Notes: generated by a model not told the origin, from the letters alone. A stretch of 64,000 bases of DNA from Variovorax ginsengisoli (GCF_030811835.1 NZ_JAUSRO010000011.1:124001-188000); one strand, 5' to 3'. Shown: positions 17,491 to 26,522, counted from the stretch's first letter. A program made the numbers and translations.

Positions 17491-20400
17491 GGGTGGGCTC
17501 GATTCCTGCAGCCGCGGCGTGGCGCCGGTCGGCTTCCTGCTGGCGCTTGCTGCCCTTGAACAAGGTGCGCACGACGACGAAGAAGATGGGTACGAAGAAC
17601 ACGGCGAGGACGGTGCCGGTCAGCATGCCGCCCAGCACGCCAGTGCCGATGGCGCGCTGGCTCGCGGAGCCAGCACCGGAGGCGATCACCAGGGGAACCA
17701 CACCGAGGCCGAAGGCCAGCGAGGTCATCACGATCGGGCGGAAGCGCAGGTGGGCGGCTTCCAGCGCGGCCTGTACCACGCCCTTGCCCTGGGCCTGCAG
17801 GTCCTTGGCGAACTCGATGATCAGAATGGCGTTCTTCGCCGACAGGCCGATGATGGTGATCAGGCCCACCTGGAAGTACACGTCGTTCGAATACGAACGC
17901 AGCATCGTCGCCAGCAGCACCCCGAGCACGCCGCAGGGCACGACCAGGATCACCGACAGCGGGATCGACCAGCTCTCGTACAGCGCGGCCAGGCACAGGA
18001 ACACCGCCAGGATCGCGAAGCCATAAAGGATGATGGCCTGCGAACCCGCGAGCTTTTCCTCGCGCGACTGGCCCGTCCATTCGAAGCCGAAGCCCGCCGG
18101 CAGCTGCGCTGCCAGCTTCTCCATCTCGGCCATCGCCTCGCCCGAGCTCAGGCCCGGCGCCGCCGAACCGGTGATGCGCACCGCCGGGTAGCCGTTGTAG
18201 CGCACCGTCTGCTGCGCACCCGTGACCCAGCGCGTCGACGCAAAGGTCGACAGTGGCACCGACTGGCCCTTCGTGTTGCTCGCGTTGAGCTTGAGCAGGT
18301 CGTCGGGCTGCATCCGCGCCGGCGCATCGGCCTGCACCACCACGCGCTGCAGGCGACCCTGGTTCGGGAAGTCGTTGATATAGCGCGAGCCCAGTGCCGT
18401 CGACAGCGTCGTGTTGATGGCATCGAAGGTCACGCCCAGCGCATTCGCCTTGTCGCGGTCGATGTCGATCTGCAGCTGCGGCGCGTCTTCCAGCCCGTCG
18501 GGCCGGACCTGCGCGAGCAGCTTGCTCTTGCCCGCCATGCCCAGCAGCTGGTTGCGCGCATTCATCAGCGCGTCGTGGCCGGCGCCGGCACGGTCCTGCA
18601 GCCGGAAGGTGAAGCCGCTGGCATTGCCCAGCTCCGAGATAGGCGGCGGGCTCAGCGGGTAGATGAAGGCATCGCGCACGCCCGACAGCGCACCGAAGGC
18701 GCGGCCCGCCAGGCCGTCGGCAGACGCACCGGCGCCCTTGCGCTCGTCCCAGTCCTTGAGCGTCACGAAGGCGAGGCCGGCATTCTGGCCCTGCCCCGAG
18801 AAGCTGAAGCCCAGCACGCTCACCATGCTCTGCACTTCGGACTGCTTGAGCATGAAGCCTTCGACCTTCTCCATGACCGACAGCGTGCGTTCCTGCGTCG
18901 CACCTGGCGGCAGCTGGACGTTGACGATGATGTTGCCCTGGTCTTCCTGCGGCAGGAAGGAGGTCGGCAGGCCGCGGAACAGCAACACCACCGCGCCGAT
19001 GATGGCCACGTAGATGATCAGGTAGCGCGCCGCGCGCTTGAGCAGCCGCGCGACGAAACCTTCATAGCCTTTGGCCGTGCGCGAGAAGCCGCGGTTGAAC
19101 CAGCCGAAGAAGCCCTTTTTCTCGTGATGGCTGCCTTGCTCCACCGGCTTGAGCAGCGTGGCGCAGAGCGCCGGCGTGAGCGACAGTGCCATGAAGGCCG
19201 AGAAGGCGATCGACGACACCATCACCGCCGAGAACTGGCGGTAGATGTTGCCGGTCGAGCCGGCGAAGAAGGCCAGCGGCACGAACACCGAGATCAGCAC
19301 CACGGTCACGCCGATGATGGCGCCCGAGATCTGCTTCATGGCCTTGCGCGTCGCATCGAGTGGCGACAGGCCCTCCTCGGTCATGATGCGCTCGACGTTC
19401 TCGACCACCACGATGGCGTCGTCCACCACGATGCCGATCACCAGCACCATGCCGAACATGGTCAGCACGTTGATCGAGAAGCCCAGGGCCCCCAGCACGG
19501 CGAAGGTGCCCAGCAGCGCGATCGGCACCACGATGGTCGGGATGACCGTGTAGCGCCAGTTCTGCAGGAACAGGAACATCACGACGAACACCAGCGCGAC
19601 GGCCTCGAACAGCGTCTTGACCACTTCGGTGATGGAGATGCTCACGAAGCGCGAGCTGTCGTAGGGAATGCTCCACTTCACGCCCTTGGGGAAGTACCTG
19701 GACAGTTCTTCCATCTTGGCGCGGATCGCCTTGGCGGACTGCAGCGCGTTGCCGCTGGGTGCGAGCTGGACGCCGATGCCGACGGCCGGCTGCCCGTTCA
19801 GGCGCGCCGAGGTCGAATAGGCCTGGCCGCCGAGCTCGATGCGCGCGACATCCTTCAGGCGCACCGCCGAGCCGTCGGTGTTGGCCCGCAGCACGATGTT
19901 GCCGAACTGCTCGACCGTGCTGAGCTGGCCCCGCACGACCACGGTGGCGGCGATCGCCTGGCCCGTGATGTTGGGCAGGTCGCCGATGGTGCCGGACGAC
20001 ACCTGGGCGTTCTGCGCCGTGATGGCAGCGTTGACGTCGCCCGACGACAGGCTGAAGCCCTGGAGCTTGGCCGGATCGATCCACACGCGCATCGCGCGCT
20101 CGGTACCGAAGAGCTGCGCCTGGCCGATGCCAGCGACGCGCTGCAGTTCGGGCAGCACGTTGCGCGAGGCGTAGTCGCCCAGCGCGATCGGGTCGATGGC
20201 CGGATCGTCTGACGACAGGATCGTGAACAGCAGGAAGTTGTTGCGCGACTTGTCGACGCGCACGCCCTGCTGCGTCACGGTGGCCGGCAGGCGCGGCGTC
20301 GCGCGCGACAGCCGGTTCTGCACGTCGACCTGTGCGAGGTCGGCATTGGTGCCGGTCTCGAAGGTCACGGTGATCGTGCCCGAGCCGTCGGCCTGTGCGA

Positions 20401-20641
20401 CCGATTCCATGTAGATGAGGCCGGGCGAGCCGTTCATCTCGCGCTCGATCACGGACAGCACGCTGTCCTCGAGCGTCTGCGCCGACGCGCCGGGGTAGGT
20501 GACGTTGATGACGATCGCCGGAGGTGCCACCGGCGGGTACTGCGAGATCGGCAGCTGCGTGATCGACACAGCCCCCATCACGATGACGAACAGTGCGATC
20601 ACCCACGCGAAGATGGGACGATCGATGAAGAATTTGGCCAT
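17483..20641 (-). CDS. acrB: RND multidrug efflux pump, HAE1 family (AcrB/MexB-like)
   Basis: A 1052-residue inner-membrane proton/drug antiporter of standard length. The start MAKFFIDRPIFAWVIALFVI is typical. The proton-relay aspartates are in GIVVDDAIVVVENVERIM. The porter and docking domains and twelve transmembrane segments follow the AcrB order, with a final GGMLTGTVLAVFFVPIFFVV segment. It works with the periplasmic adaptor upstream and the outer-membrane lipoprotein downstream. The exact substrate range cannot be read from sequence; the symbol denotes the family. Confidence 0.95.
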   Translation of the reverse strand: MAKFFIDRPIFAWVIALFVIVMGAVSITQLPISQYPPVAPPAIVINVTYPGASAQTLEDSVLSVIEREMNGSPGLIYMESVAQADGSGTITVTFETGTNADLAQVDVQNRLSRATPRLPATVTQQGVRVDKSRNNFLLFTILSSDDPAIDPIALGDYASRNVLPELQRVAGIGQAQLFGTERAMRVWIDPAKLQGFSLSSGDVNAAITAQNAQVSSGTIGDLPNITGQAIAATVVVRGQLSTVEQFGNIVLRANTDGSAVRLKDVARIELGGQAYSTSARLNGQPAVGIGVQLAPSGNALQSAKAIRAKMEELSRYFPKGVKWSIPYDSSRFVSISITEVVKTLFEAVALVFVVMFLFLQNWRYTVIPTIVVPIALLGTFAVLGALGFSINVLTMFGMVLVIGIVVDDAIVVVENVERIMTEEGLSPLDATRKAMKQISGAIIGVTVVLISVFVPLAFFAGSTGNIYRQFSAVMVSSIAFSAFMALSLTPALCATLLKPVEQGSHHEKKGFFGWFNRGFSRTAKGYEGFVARLLKRAARYLIIYVAIIGAVVLLFRGLPTSFLPQEDQGNIIVNVQLPPGATQERTLSVMEKVEGFMLKQSEVQSMVSVLGFSFSGQGQNAGLAFVTLKDWDERKGAGASADGLAGRAFGALSGVRDAFIYPLSPPPISELGNASGFTFRLQDRAGAGHDALMNARNQLLGMAGKSKLLAQVRPDGLEDAPQLQIDIDRDKANALGVTFDAINTTLSTALGSRYINDFPNQGRLQRVVVQADAPARMQPDDLLKLNASNTKGQSVPLSTFASTRWVTGAQQTVRYNGYPAVRITGSAAPGLSSGEAMAEMEKLAAQLPAGFGFEWTGQSREEKLAGSQAIILYGFAILAVFLCLAALYESWSIPLSVILVVPCGVLGVLLATMLRSYSNDVYFQVGLITIIGLSAKNAILIIEFAKDLQAQGKGVVQAALEAAHLRFRPIVMTSLAFGLGVVPLVIASGAGSASQRAIGTGVLGGMLTGTVLAVFFVPIFFVVVRTLFKGSKRQQEADRRHAAAAGIEPTHD

Positions 20642-20654
20642 GCGGGCGGGCTCC

Positions 20655-21938
20655 TTACTGCTTGGCCGCCGAGGCCGGTGCTGCAGGCGCGGCCGGGGCC
20701 GACGCTGCTGCGGCAGCCGGCGCGGCGGCGCTCGGCGGCGTCCACGGCACCGCCTTCACGGGCGTGCCGGGCGGCATCATCTGCAGCTTCTGGAAGCCGT
20801 CGACCATCACCTGCTCGCCGGCCTTGAGGCCGTCCATCACGACCCACTGGTTGTTCTTGGCCGCGCCGACCTTCACGGTGCGCTTGCTCAGCTTGCCGTC
20901 GGCACCGACCACGGTGACCGTGTCACCCTGCTGCGTGCGCGTCACGGCCTGCTGCGGCAGCGTGATGGCATTGCTCACCTGGGCCTGCTCGATGCGCACA
21001 CGCACATACAGGCCGGGCAGCAGTTCTCCCTTCGGGTTGGGCAGCTCGGCGCGCAGGGTGATCTGGCCGGTCGTCGAGTCGACCGTGAGGTCGGAGAACA
21101 GCAGCTTGCCCGGCATCGCGTATTCGCCGCCGCCTTCGAGCACCACGCGCACGCTGGCGGCATCGGGCCCATCGGCGCGCTTGAACTGGCCTGCGGCCAT
21201 GGCGCTTCGCAGCTTCATCACATCGTTGGCTGACTGGGTGAAGTTCACGTACAGCGGATTGATCTGCTGGATCACGGCGAGCGCGGTGGCGTCGCCCTGC
21301 CCCACCAGCGCGCCTTCAGTGACCAGCGCGCGGCCGATGCGGCCCGAGATCGGCGCAGTGACCGAGGCGTAGCCGAGGTTGATGTTGGCGGTGGTGACCG
21401 ACGCACGGGCCACGCCCACGTCGGCTTCGGCGGACTTCTGCGACGCCACGGCGTTCGCGTATTCCTGCTTGCTCACCGCGTTGGCCTCGACCAGCGGCTT
21501 GTAGCGGTCGGCCAGCGCCTTGGCCTGCACGGCGTTGGCTTCGGCACGCGCCAGGCTGGCCTGCGCGCTGCGGGCCGAGGCGGCGTACGGTGCCGAATCA
21601 ATGCGGAACAGCGGCTGGCCGGCCTTCACGTCGCTGCCTTCACGGAAGAGCCGTTCCTGCAGGATGCCGGCTGCACGGGCGCGGACCTCGGCGACGCGCG
21701 AGGCTTCGAGCCGGCCCGGCAGTTCGGTGACCAGGCCGACGTCGGTCGGCGTGGCGACCACCACGCCCACTTCGGGAGCCGGAGGCGCACCGCCACCGGC
21801 GGCCGGCGCACCGGCAGTCGGCGCATCGCTCTTGCCGCAGGCGGCCAACGACAACACAACGATGGCAGCAATGGCAGTGGCGAACGCCCGCGTCACAGGC
21901 GAGCGAAGGGGCGATGGCGATACATGCAAGACGGGCAT
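20655..21938 (-). CDS. acrA: RND efflux periplasmic adaptor (AcrA/MexA-like lipoprotein)
   Basis: A 427-residue adaptor. It has an N-terminal lipoprotein signal (AIVVLSLAACGKS), a lipoyl and hairpin region (VRARAAGILQERLFREGSDV, AVSKQEYANAVASQKSAEAD), a beta-barrel and a membrane-proximal domain (VTRTQQGDTVTVVGADGKLS). The C-terminus is Ala/Pro-rich. ATG at 21938 is preferred over the in-frame 22010 because it gives a normal lipoprotein signal. It is the first gene of the efflux operon and is divergent from acrR across a palindromic operator. Confidence 0.95.
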   Translation of the reverse strand: MPVLHVSPSPLRSPVTRAFATAIAAIVVLSLAACGKSDAPTAGAPAAGGGAPPAPEVGVVVATPTDVGLVTELPGRLEASRVAEVRARAAGILQERLFREGSDVKAGQPLFRIDSAPYAASARSAQASLARAEANAVQAKALADRYKPLVEANAVSKQEYANAVASQKSAEADVGVARASVTTANINLGYASVTAPISGRIGRALVTEGALVGQGDATALAVIQQINPLYVNFTQSANDVMKLRSAMAAGQFKRADGPDAASVRVVLEGGGEYAMPGKLLFSDLTVDSTTGQITLRAELPNPKGELLPGLYVRVRIEQAQVSNAITLPQQAVTRTQQGDTVTVVGADGKLSKRTVKVGAAKNNQWVVMDGLKAGEQVMVDGFQKLQMMPPGTPVKAVPWTPPSAAAPAAAAASAPAAPAAPASAAKQ

Positions 21939-22029
21939 GCGAGTCCTTCCAGGGGGAGAGCAAAGGGGGAGCCAGGGCAGCGTCGGCCAGCGAAGACCAC
22001 ACCGCGCCAAGAGAAACCGGCCGGTGCGC

Positions 22030-22098
22030 GACTATACATACATTCATGGATGTATAGTCAGATCAAGCAGTAAAAACCCGCGGTCTATACATACATGG
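22030..22098. promoter_or_regulatory. AcrR-type operator region between acrA and acrR
   Basis: An inverted repeat with arms GACTATACAT and ATGTATAGTC spans 22030-22059. It contains TACATACATTCATGGATGTA at 22035-22054, which closely resembles the E. coli AcrR operator (TACATACATT - AATGTATGTA). The half-site TATACATACAT is repeated at 22086-22096, ten bases before the acrR start. This implies AcrR represses both acrAB and itself. Confidence 0.8.
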
Positions 22099-22105
22099 AG
22101 ACAGT

Positions 22106-22798
22106 TTGGCACGTCGCACCAAGGAAGAGGCACTCGCCACCCGGCATCGGTTGATCGATGCGGCGGAACTGCTGTTCCAGGCGCATGGCGTGTCGCGCAC
22201 GTCGCTGCAGCAGATCGCGGAGAAGGCCGGTGCCACGCGCGGCGCGGTCTACTGGCACTTCAAGAACAAGGCGGACCTGTTCAACGCCATGATGGAGCGC
22301 GTGACCCTGCCGCTGGAGACCGCCGCGCACGAAGCCGGCAAGGCCGACCTCGACCCGCTCGGCCAGATCGAACAGGTGATGGTCGAGGCGCTGCGCCTGA
22401 TGACCAAGGACGCGCAGGTGCGCCGCGTGTTCGAAGTGGCGACCCACAAGGTGGAATACACCGACGAGATGCAGTCCGTGCAGCAGCGGCACCTGGACGT
22501 GCGCAACGTCTGCATCCAGGACTTCGAGCGGGCCATGCGCCTGGCGGCACGGCGCGAACGCATCCAGCCAACGATCCCCACGGCCAGCGCCGCGCTGGGC
22601 ATGCACGCGCTGGTGAGCGGGCTGATCCAGGAATGGCTGCTGGACCCCGACGCGTTCGACCTGGTGGCTGCGGGGCGGCAGACCTTCGGCGCCTATCTCA
22701 TGGGCCTGGGCTTCCCTCGGCCGGCAGCGGTACCAGCGGACGGCAGCGCGACGAGACAAGAAGTTGCGAAGGTCCCGCTGCCAGGGGCGCCGCGATAG
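22106..22798 (+). CDS. acrR: TetR/AcrR-family repressor of the efflux operon
   Basis: A 230-residue repressor. The N-terminal start MARRTKEEALATRHRLIDAA and helix-turn-helix (SLQQIAEKAGATRGAVYWHF, KNKADLF) are typical of AcrR, TtgR and BpeR. A C-terminal ligand-binding domain follows. The start codon is TTG at 22106, because the conserved MARRTK begins there; an ATG at 22095 is out of frame, and GGAG at 22097-22100 serves as the ribosome site. It is divergent from acrA and probably autoregulated through the nearby operator. Confidence 0.95.
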   Translation: MARRTKEEALATRHRLIDAAELLFQAHGVSRTSLQQIAEKAGATRGAVYWHFKNKADLFNAMMERVTLPLETAAHEAGKADLDPLGQIEQVMVEALRLMTKDAQVRRVFEVATHKVEYTDEMQSVQQRHLDVRNVCIQDFERAMRLAARRERIQPTIPTASAALGMHALVSGLIQEWLLDPDAFDLVAAGRQTFGAYLMGLGFPRPAAVPADGSATRQEVAKVPLPGAPR

Positions 22799-22836
22799 GC
22801 GATAATGCGAGGCTTCCGACCACGTCGGGAACCCCT

Positions 22837-22911
22837 CTCGCTGTATTTCAACGGATAGAATTCGGCCCTCCGAAGGCTGAGATCCAGGTTCGATTCCTGG
22901 CGGCGGGACCA
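22837..22911 (+). tRNA. tRNA-Arg (anticodon CCG)
   Basis: The cloverleaf can be folded by hand. The acceptor stem is CTCGCTG/CGGCGGG with two G-U pairs, followed by discriminator A and encoded CCA at 22909-22911. The anticodon stem is CGGCC/GGCTG with loop CTCCGAA, giving anticodon CCG at 22870-22872. The T arm is CCAGG-TTCGATT-CCTGG. The D stem has one T-T mismatch (positions 10-25). Its 3' end is the integration site of the following island. Whether it remains fully functional is uncertain. Confidence 0.8.
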
Positions 22912-22951
22912 GATACAAGCCCGGACTAGTTCACGCTAGTCCGGGCTTTTT
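22889..22951. repeat. attL: left 63-bp copy of the island's flanking direct repeat
   Basis: The segment covers the T loop, T stem 3' side, acceptor 3' strand, CCA and the whole downstream terminator of tRNA-Arg. The same segment, with one A/G difference and one missing G, recurs at 30987-31048. This is the signature of tyrosine-recombinase integration into a tRNA 3' end. Confidence 0.9.
22918..22951 (+). terminator. Rho-independent terminator of tRNA-Arg
   Basis: A 12-bp perfect stem (AGCCCGGACTAG / CTAGTCCGGGCT) with a TTCACG loop is followed by five T. It is duplicated at the right island border. Confidence 0.93.
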
Positions 22952-23638
22952 CATTTCCCCCCCTGGAGCGCAGGATGCGCGCCTTCAAAGTCGTCCGAGG
23001 AAGTGCGCCCCAATCCAGGGACAACTGGGGGCATTTCTGGGGGCATCTACTGCGAGTTGGGGGGCACATCCACTGGATGCAGTGCCCATGCGTGCGCATC
23101 TTTCGGAACTACGATCTGCCTTGCTTTGATACGAGCGGACTGTCCGGGCTGAGCCCCTAGGAATTTTTGGTATGCGTCCTGCGTCGGCTTCGCCGCGCAG
23201 CGCCGGCAGAGATTGAACAGCTCGTGCACTGCTCGCGTGAGCTTTGCGAACGCTGATGACGGCGTCGCCGTCGTTCGAATGCACGCTCAGCCGATCCGCC
23301 CCTCGGGGCGCTGAAGCGGCGAGAGAACGAGAGACCTCTGAGACTGCGAAATCGTCAACGGACGCGCCATGTGAAATACGTTGACCCACGAAGAGAGCGC
23401 TCGCTCTGAAACGTTTACAGCAGCCTACAAGACACTTTTCTCCTTGTATCTCGGAACTCCATGCGGCAATGGTCGATAGCGGCCGTACAGAATGCAATGC
23501 CCCCCCACTGCACTGATCAGAATGGCGCAAGACTAGCCTGTCTGCGCAAGTTGCGGCAGCATTAGATACCTACCGGCGGCCGATAGCAGCAACTATACGA
23601 GCAGCAAGCCAATTCAATTAACCAGAACAATCAGCGAT
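22952..23638. other. Left end of the island, no convincing gene
   Basis: About 690 bp without a gene I can support. It begins with a cluster of TGGGGGCA-type sequences (integrase arm sites). A 60-codon leftward frame at 23047-23229 (MHELFNLCRRCAAKPTQDAY...) could be a gene remnant; the longer overlapping 181-codon frame looks random. The part next to 23638 becomes AT-rich and probably holds the promoter of the RES gene. Confidence 0.5.
23026..23066 (+). repeat. Left integrase arm-type sites
   Basis: TGGGGGCAT occurs at 23026-23034 and again exactly 12 bp later at 23038-23046, with a related TGGGGGGCA at 23058-23066. An inverted relative (GCGCCCCAA) lies at 23005-23013. The same motif pair with the same 12-bp spacing is present inside the right end, next to the integrase start. 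P4-type integrases bind such arm repeats. Confidence 0.6.
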
Positions 23639-24886
23639 ATGTCCGAGATCAAAAGATTCATGGAAGCATCAAGCATTCGCGACGAAGATAACGAATCACC
23701 ATTTGTTTGCTCAAAATGCTTCAAAGACCCCTTACTAAAGGGCAGATCTTATCAGCTTCTACGGAGCAGAAAATGCATAGGCTGCAACCAAGAAGTTTAC
23801 AGCGCTATTTCTGTGAAGGAGATCGCAAAGGCGCTATTACCCGCTCTCCCCAACCATTTTATGGTCGATGAAGATTTATATCCAGGCTACAGCATGGGGC
23901 TGAGTGAAATAATTAAGCATGCAATAGGATGCGAGAATGAAAACATTAACCACCAAATCTCCACTCATCTCGAAAAGCCAGACGCTGAAGAAGATGATTT
24001 TTACTCACAACACCAGGAGTATTGCTGGAAATCAAGTCCTTTTGATTCCGAGGAACATCAACGCTGGTACGTTGTGGGCGACTGGATTAATATTGCCGAG
24101 AGCCTTGCTTACGGTCAACGGTTTTTCAACACCCGCGCGAGATTGTTTTTTGAATCGTTAATCGGAGAGGCTCTAGAAGCAAAAAATTCCGATAACCTGA
24201 ATTCGCCGGCAGCCATACGCATGCTACCCAAAGGATTCCAGATCTATAGGGCTCGCCGTGCAAACACCTCTGCTGAGATCAAAGCAATCACCGACAGCCC
24301 AGCAGTTCAATTCAATGCCCCACCGAAAGAAACGCTTTCTAATAATCGGATGAATGCAGCAGGAGTATCCCTCCTGTATACCGCCAGTGACCCAGAAACT
24401 GCAATTTCTGAAGTTCGCCCCGCAGTCGGACAGCATGTCGCAGTAGCAGAATTTATAACAAAAAAAGAGCTACAACTTTTCGACTTCACAGCGCTTACAA
24501 AAAAACTGTCTTACGAAAAAATAAGCTTGTTAGACCCAAACCATGAAGGACGCGCGCACCTTAGGCTGCTGCTGACTTATCTTCACGATGAAATTTCCAA
24601 ACCTGCGCGCACGACAAGCAACGACTATATCGTCACACAAGCGCTCTCCGAGTTCATCTGTTATATGAAAGAACCTCATTTCGACGGCATTATATTTGGA
24701 TCGGTACAAAATCCCGAGGGGATAAATTTTGTGTTCTTTGACAACGAGAAAAATCCAATGAAAAAAATCAGCATCCACCGACTCCCCGAATTCGATGTTG
24801 AAATCACTCCAGGGAACGTTCGAGTTTATGAAATAGCAGGCGCCCGGTATTCTTATAAAAACAACGCACCGCCCGATGAATTTTAA
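23639..24886 (+). CDS. RES-domain protein with zinc-ribbon-like N-terminal domain (predicted NAD+-consuming toxin)
   Basis: A 415-residue protein. The N-terminal part has a paired-cysteine module (CSKC at 24-27, CIGC at 46-49) followed by a helical region to about residue 180, matching the HEPN/RES N-terminal domain seen on large RES proteins. The C-terminal RES domain shows its conserved elements: IYRAR (Arg204), LYTASDPETAISEVRP (Glu258) and TQALSEFI (Ser337). RES toxins of RES-Xre modules phosphorolyse or hydrolyse NAD+ and stop growth. No Xre antitoxin is adjacent, so it may be a self-contained abortive-infection effector held inactive by its own N-terminus. Composition is AT-rich, indicating transfer. 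The domain call is good; the defence role is inference. Confidence 0.8.
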   Translation: MSEIKRFMEASSIRDEDNESPFVCSKCFKDPLLKGRSYQLLRSRKCIGCNQEVYSAISVKEIAKALLPALPNHFMVDEDLYPGYSMGLSEIIKHAIGCENENINHQISTHLEKPDAEEDDFYSQHQEYCWKSSPFDSEEHQRWYVVGDWINIAESLAYGQRFFNTRARLFFESLIGEALEAKNSDNLNSPAAIRMLPKGFQIYRARRANTSAEIKAITDSPAVQFNAPPKETLSNNRMNAAGVSLLYTASDPETAISEVRPAVGQHVAVAEFITKKELQLFDFTALTKKLSYEKISLLDPNHEGRAHLRLLLTYLHDEISKPARTTSNDYIVTQALSEFICYMKEPHFDGIIFGSVQNPEGINFVFFDNEKNPMKKISIHRLPEFDVEITPGNVRVYEIAGARYSYKNNAPPDEF

Positions 24887-25186
24887 AAATTAGCCGCAAG
24901 CGGTCGCAGCATTCGCTCAATGCGTTCGGCATCTAGCGTCAGTCGACAGCACCTGATAGGCGTTCCCCAGAGTGATTGGAAGTAGTCCGAGACACCGCAG
25001 GCGGAGAACTGGCGCTGTACATAGCGCAGTACCACCACAGCGCCGCGTGACTATTGTGAAACGAGAGAGAACCTTTTATCCCGATAGCTCTCCTGAAATG
25101 AATGGACGAATGGCGATGGAATCTCAGGCGCAAACCGCTAAGGACGCTCTGCAAAACTGGCACGCACCCTGCATGGAGTTGACGTC
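24887..25186. other. Gap between the RES gene and the IS5-family transposase
   Basis: About 300 bp with no supported gene. Base composition changes from AT-rich to GC-rich partway along, so the left end of the insertion sequence probably lies here. I looked for terminal inverted repeats matching the right side and found only short partial matches (for example ACCGCT near 25135 and its complement near 26200), not enough to place the IS ends. Confidence 0.4.
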
Positions 25187-26173
25187 ATGATTGCCAAACG
25201 AGTGACTGCCCCGAATCAACTTGATCTCGGGCTGAAGCTGTCGACGAAGAAGACGCGCAAGCGGGAATTCCTTGACGAGATGGATCGGGTAGTGTCCTGG
25301 TCGGACCTCGTGGCGCTCATCGAACCTCATGCACCCCGGGCCCGCACGGGCCGCCTTCCCTTTGCCATAGAGACGATGCTGCGCATTCACTTCCTGCAGC
25401 AATGGTTCAGCCTGTCGGATCCGGCGATGGAAGAAGCGTTGCACGACGTGCCGCTGTACCGGGAGTTCGCGGGCCTGGACGACGCTGTGGTGCGCCTGCC
25501 CGACGAGACCACCATCCTGCGGTTTCGCCACCTGCTCGAAGCCCACGAACTGGCCGCTCGGATGCTGGGTGTGGTCAACGACATCCTCACATCCAAGGGC
25601 CTGATGCTGCGCGCGGGCACGGCAGTGGATGCCACCCTGATCGCAGCACCGAGCTCGACGAAGAACAATTCGGGCGCACGAGACCCCGAGATGCACCAGA
25701 CGAAGAAGGGCAACCAGTGGCACTTCGGGATGAAGGCGCATATTGGCGTGGACGCCGAGCTGGGCCTGGTGCACACCGTCGTGGGCACTGCGGCCAACGT
25801 CAACGATGTGACCCAGGGGCATGCCCTGCTGCACGGGCAAGAGGAAGTGGTCTTCGCCGATGCTGGCTACCAGGGAGCGATGAAGCGCAAGGAGGCCACG
25901 GGCGTTCAATGGCAAGTGGCCATGCGCCCGGGCAAGCGCCGTGCGTTGGACAAGAGCAATCCCATCGACGCGCTGACGGAGAAAATCGAAAAGCTCAAGG
26001 CCAGCGTCCGGGCCAAGGTCGAGCACCCGTTTCGGGTGATCAAGCGCCAGTTCGGATTCGTGAAGGTGCGCTACCTGGGTCTGGCGAAGAACACGGCACA
26101 GATCAAGACCTTGTTCGCGCTGAGCAATTTGTGGATGGCCAGAAAGCGAATTTTGCAGGGGATGCAGGCATGA
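25187..26173 (+). CDS. IS5-family transposase
   Basis: A 328-residue DDE transposase. The N-terminal DUF772-type domain is present (LPFAIETMLRIHFLQQWFSL, SDPAMEEALHDVPLYREFAG). The catalytic residues lie in GTAVDATLIAAPSS (Asp), EVVFADAGYQGAMKR (Asp) and VEHPFRVIKRQFGFVK (Glu, IS4/IS5-type signature). The frame is intact and GC-rich, unlike its AT-rich neighbours, so it entered the island separately. Element ends were not resolved, so only the transposase is annotated. Confidence 0.92.
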   Translation: MIAKRVTAPNQLDLGLKLSTKKTRKREFLDEMDRVVSWSDLVALIEPHAPRARTGRLPFAIETMLRIHFLQQWFSLSDPAMEEALHDVPLYREFAGLDDAVVRLPDETTILRFRHLLEAHELAARMLGVVNDILTSKGLMLRAGTAVDATLIAAPSSTKNNSGARDPEMHQTKKGNQWHFGMKAHIGVDAELGLVHTVVGTAANVNDVTQGHALLHGQEEVVFADAGYQGAMKRKEATGVQWQVAMRPGKRRALDKSNPIDALTEKIEKLKASVRAKVEHPFRVIKRQFGFVKVRYLGLAKNTAQIKTLFALSNLWMARKRILQGMQA

Positions 26174-26522
26174 GTGCGTGCGCCGCACACGCAAATGCCC
26201 GAAGCGGTCGAGAAATGGCCGATTCAAGCGCAACATTGACGCAAAAAACAGCATGAGCATGTCGGCCGCTTCATATCGCGATTAATCACACCCCAATCGC
26301 CTTCCGGGTTGCGTTACGCAGACCATCCCGCCATAGACGTTGCAACACACCAGGGAAAAAACCAATGAGCAGCGCGCCGATCATATGCAGTCGCGCCGCC
26401 ATTGCTAAAAAAATTCTGTCCCATCATCGAAAATAATTGCCGCGCATGTAATCTCCGTAAAAAGAAACCGCCCGACCTCATTCGCCTAGAAACCCAGAAT
26501 TCGAGAGCATGATGCTCAGATA
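26174..26522. other. Gap between the transposase and the HEPN gene
   Basis: About 350 bp. The first part must contain the right end of the insertion sequence. The rest is AT-rich island DNA downstream of the leftward defence operon. Short frames here look random. No convincing terminator hairpin was seen. Confidence 0.4.

Noticed and set aside
17396..20212. 938-codon plus-strand frame opposite the RND pump gene
   Set aside because: Antisense shadow of acrB with a His/Gln/Arg-rich low-complexity translation and no start context.
23026..23066. CRISPR array from the evenly spaced GGGGGCA repeats
   Set aside because: Repeat units are only about 9 bp and spacing is 12 bp. There are no spacers of 25-40 bp and no cas genes.
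22985..23530. 181-codon leftward frame in the left end of the island
   Set aside because: It overlaps the integrase arm sites and has no domain, coding pattern or ribosome site. A shorter overlapping frame (23047-23229) is no stronger.
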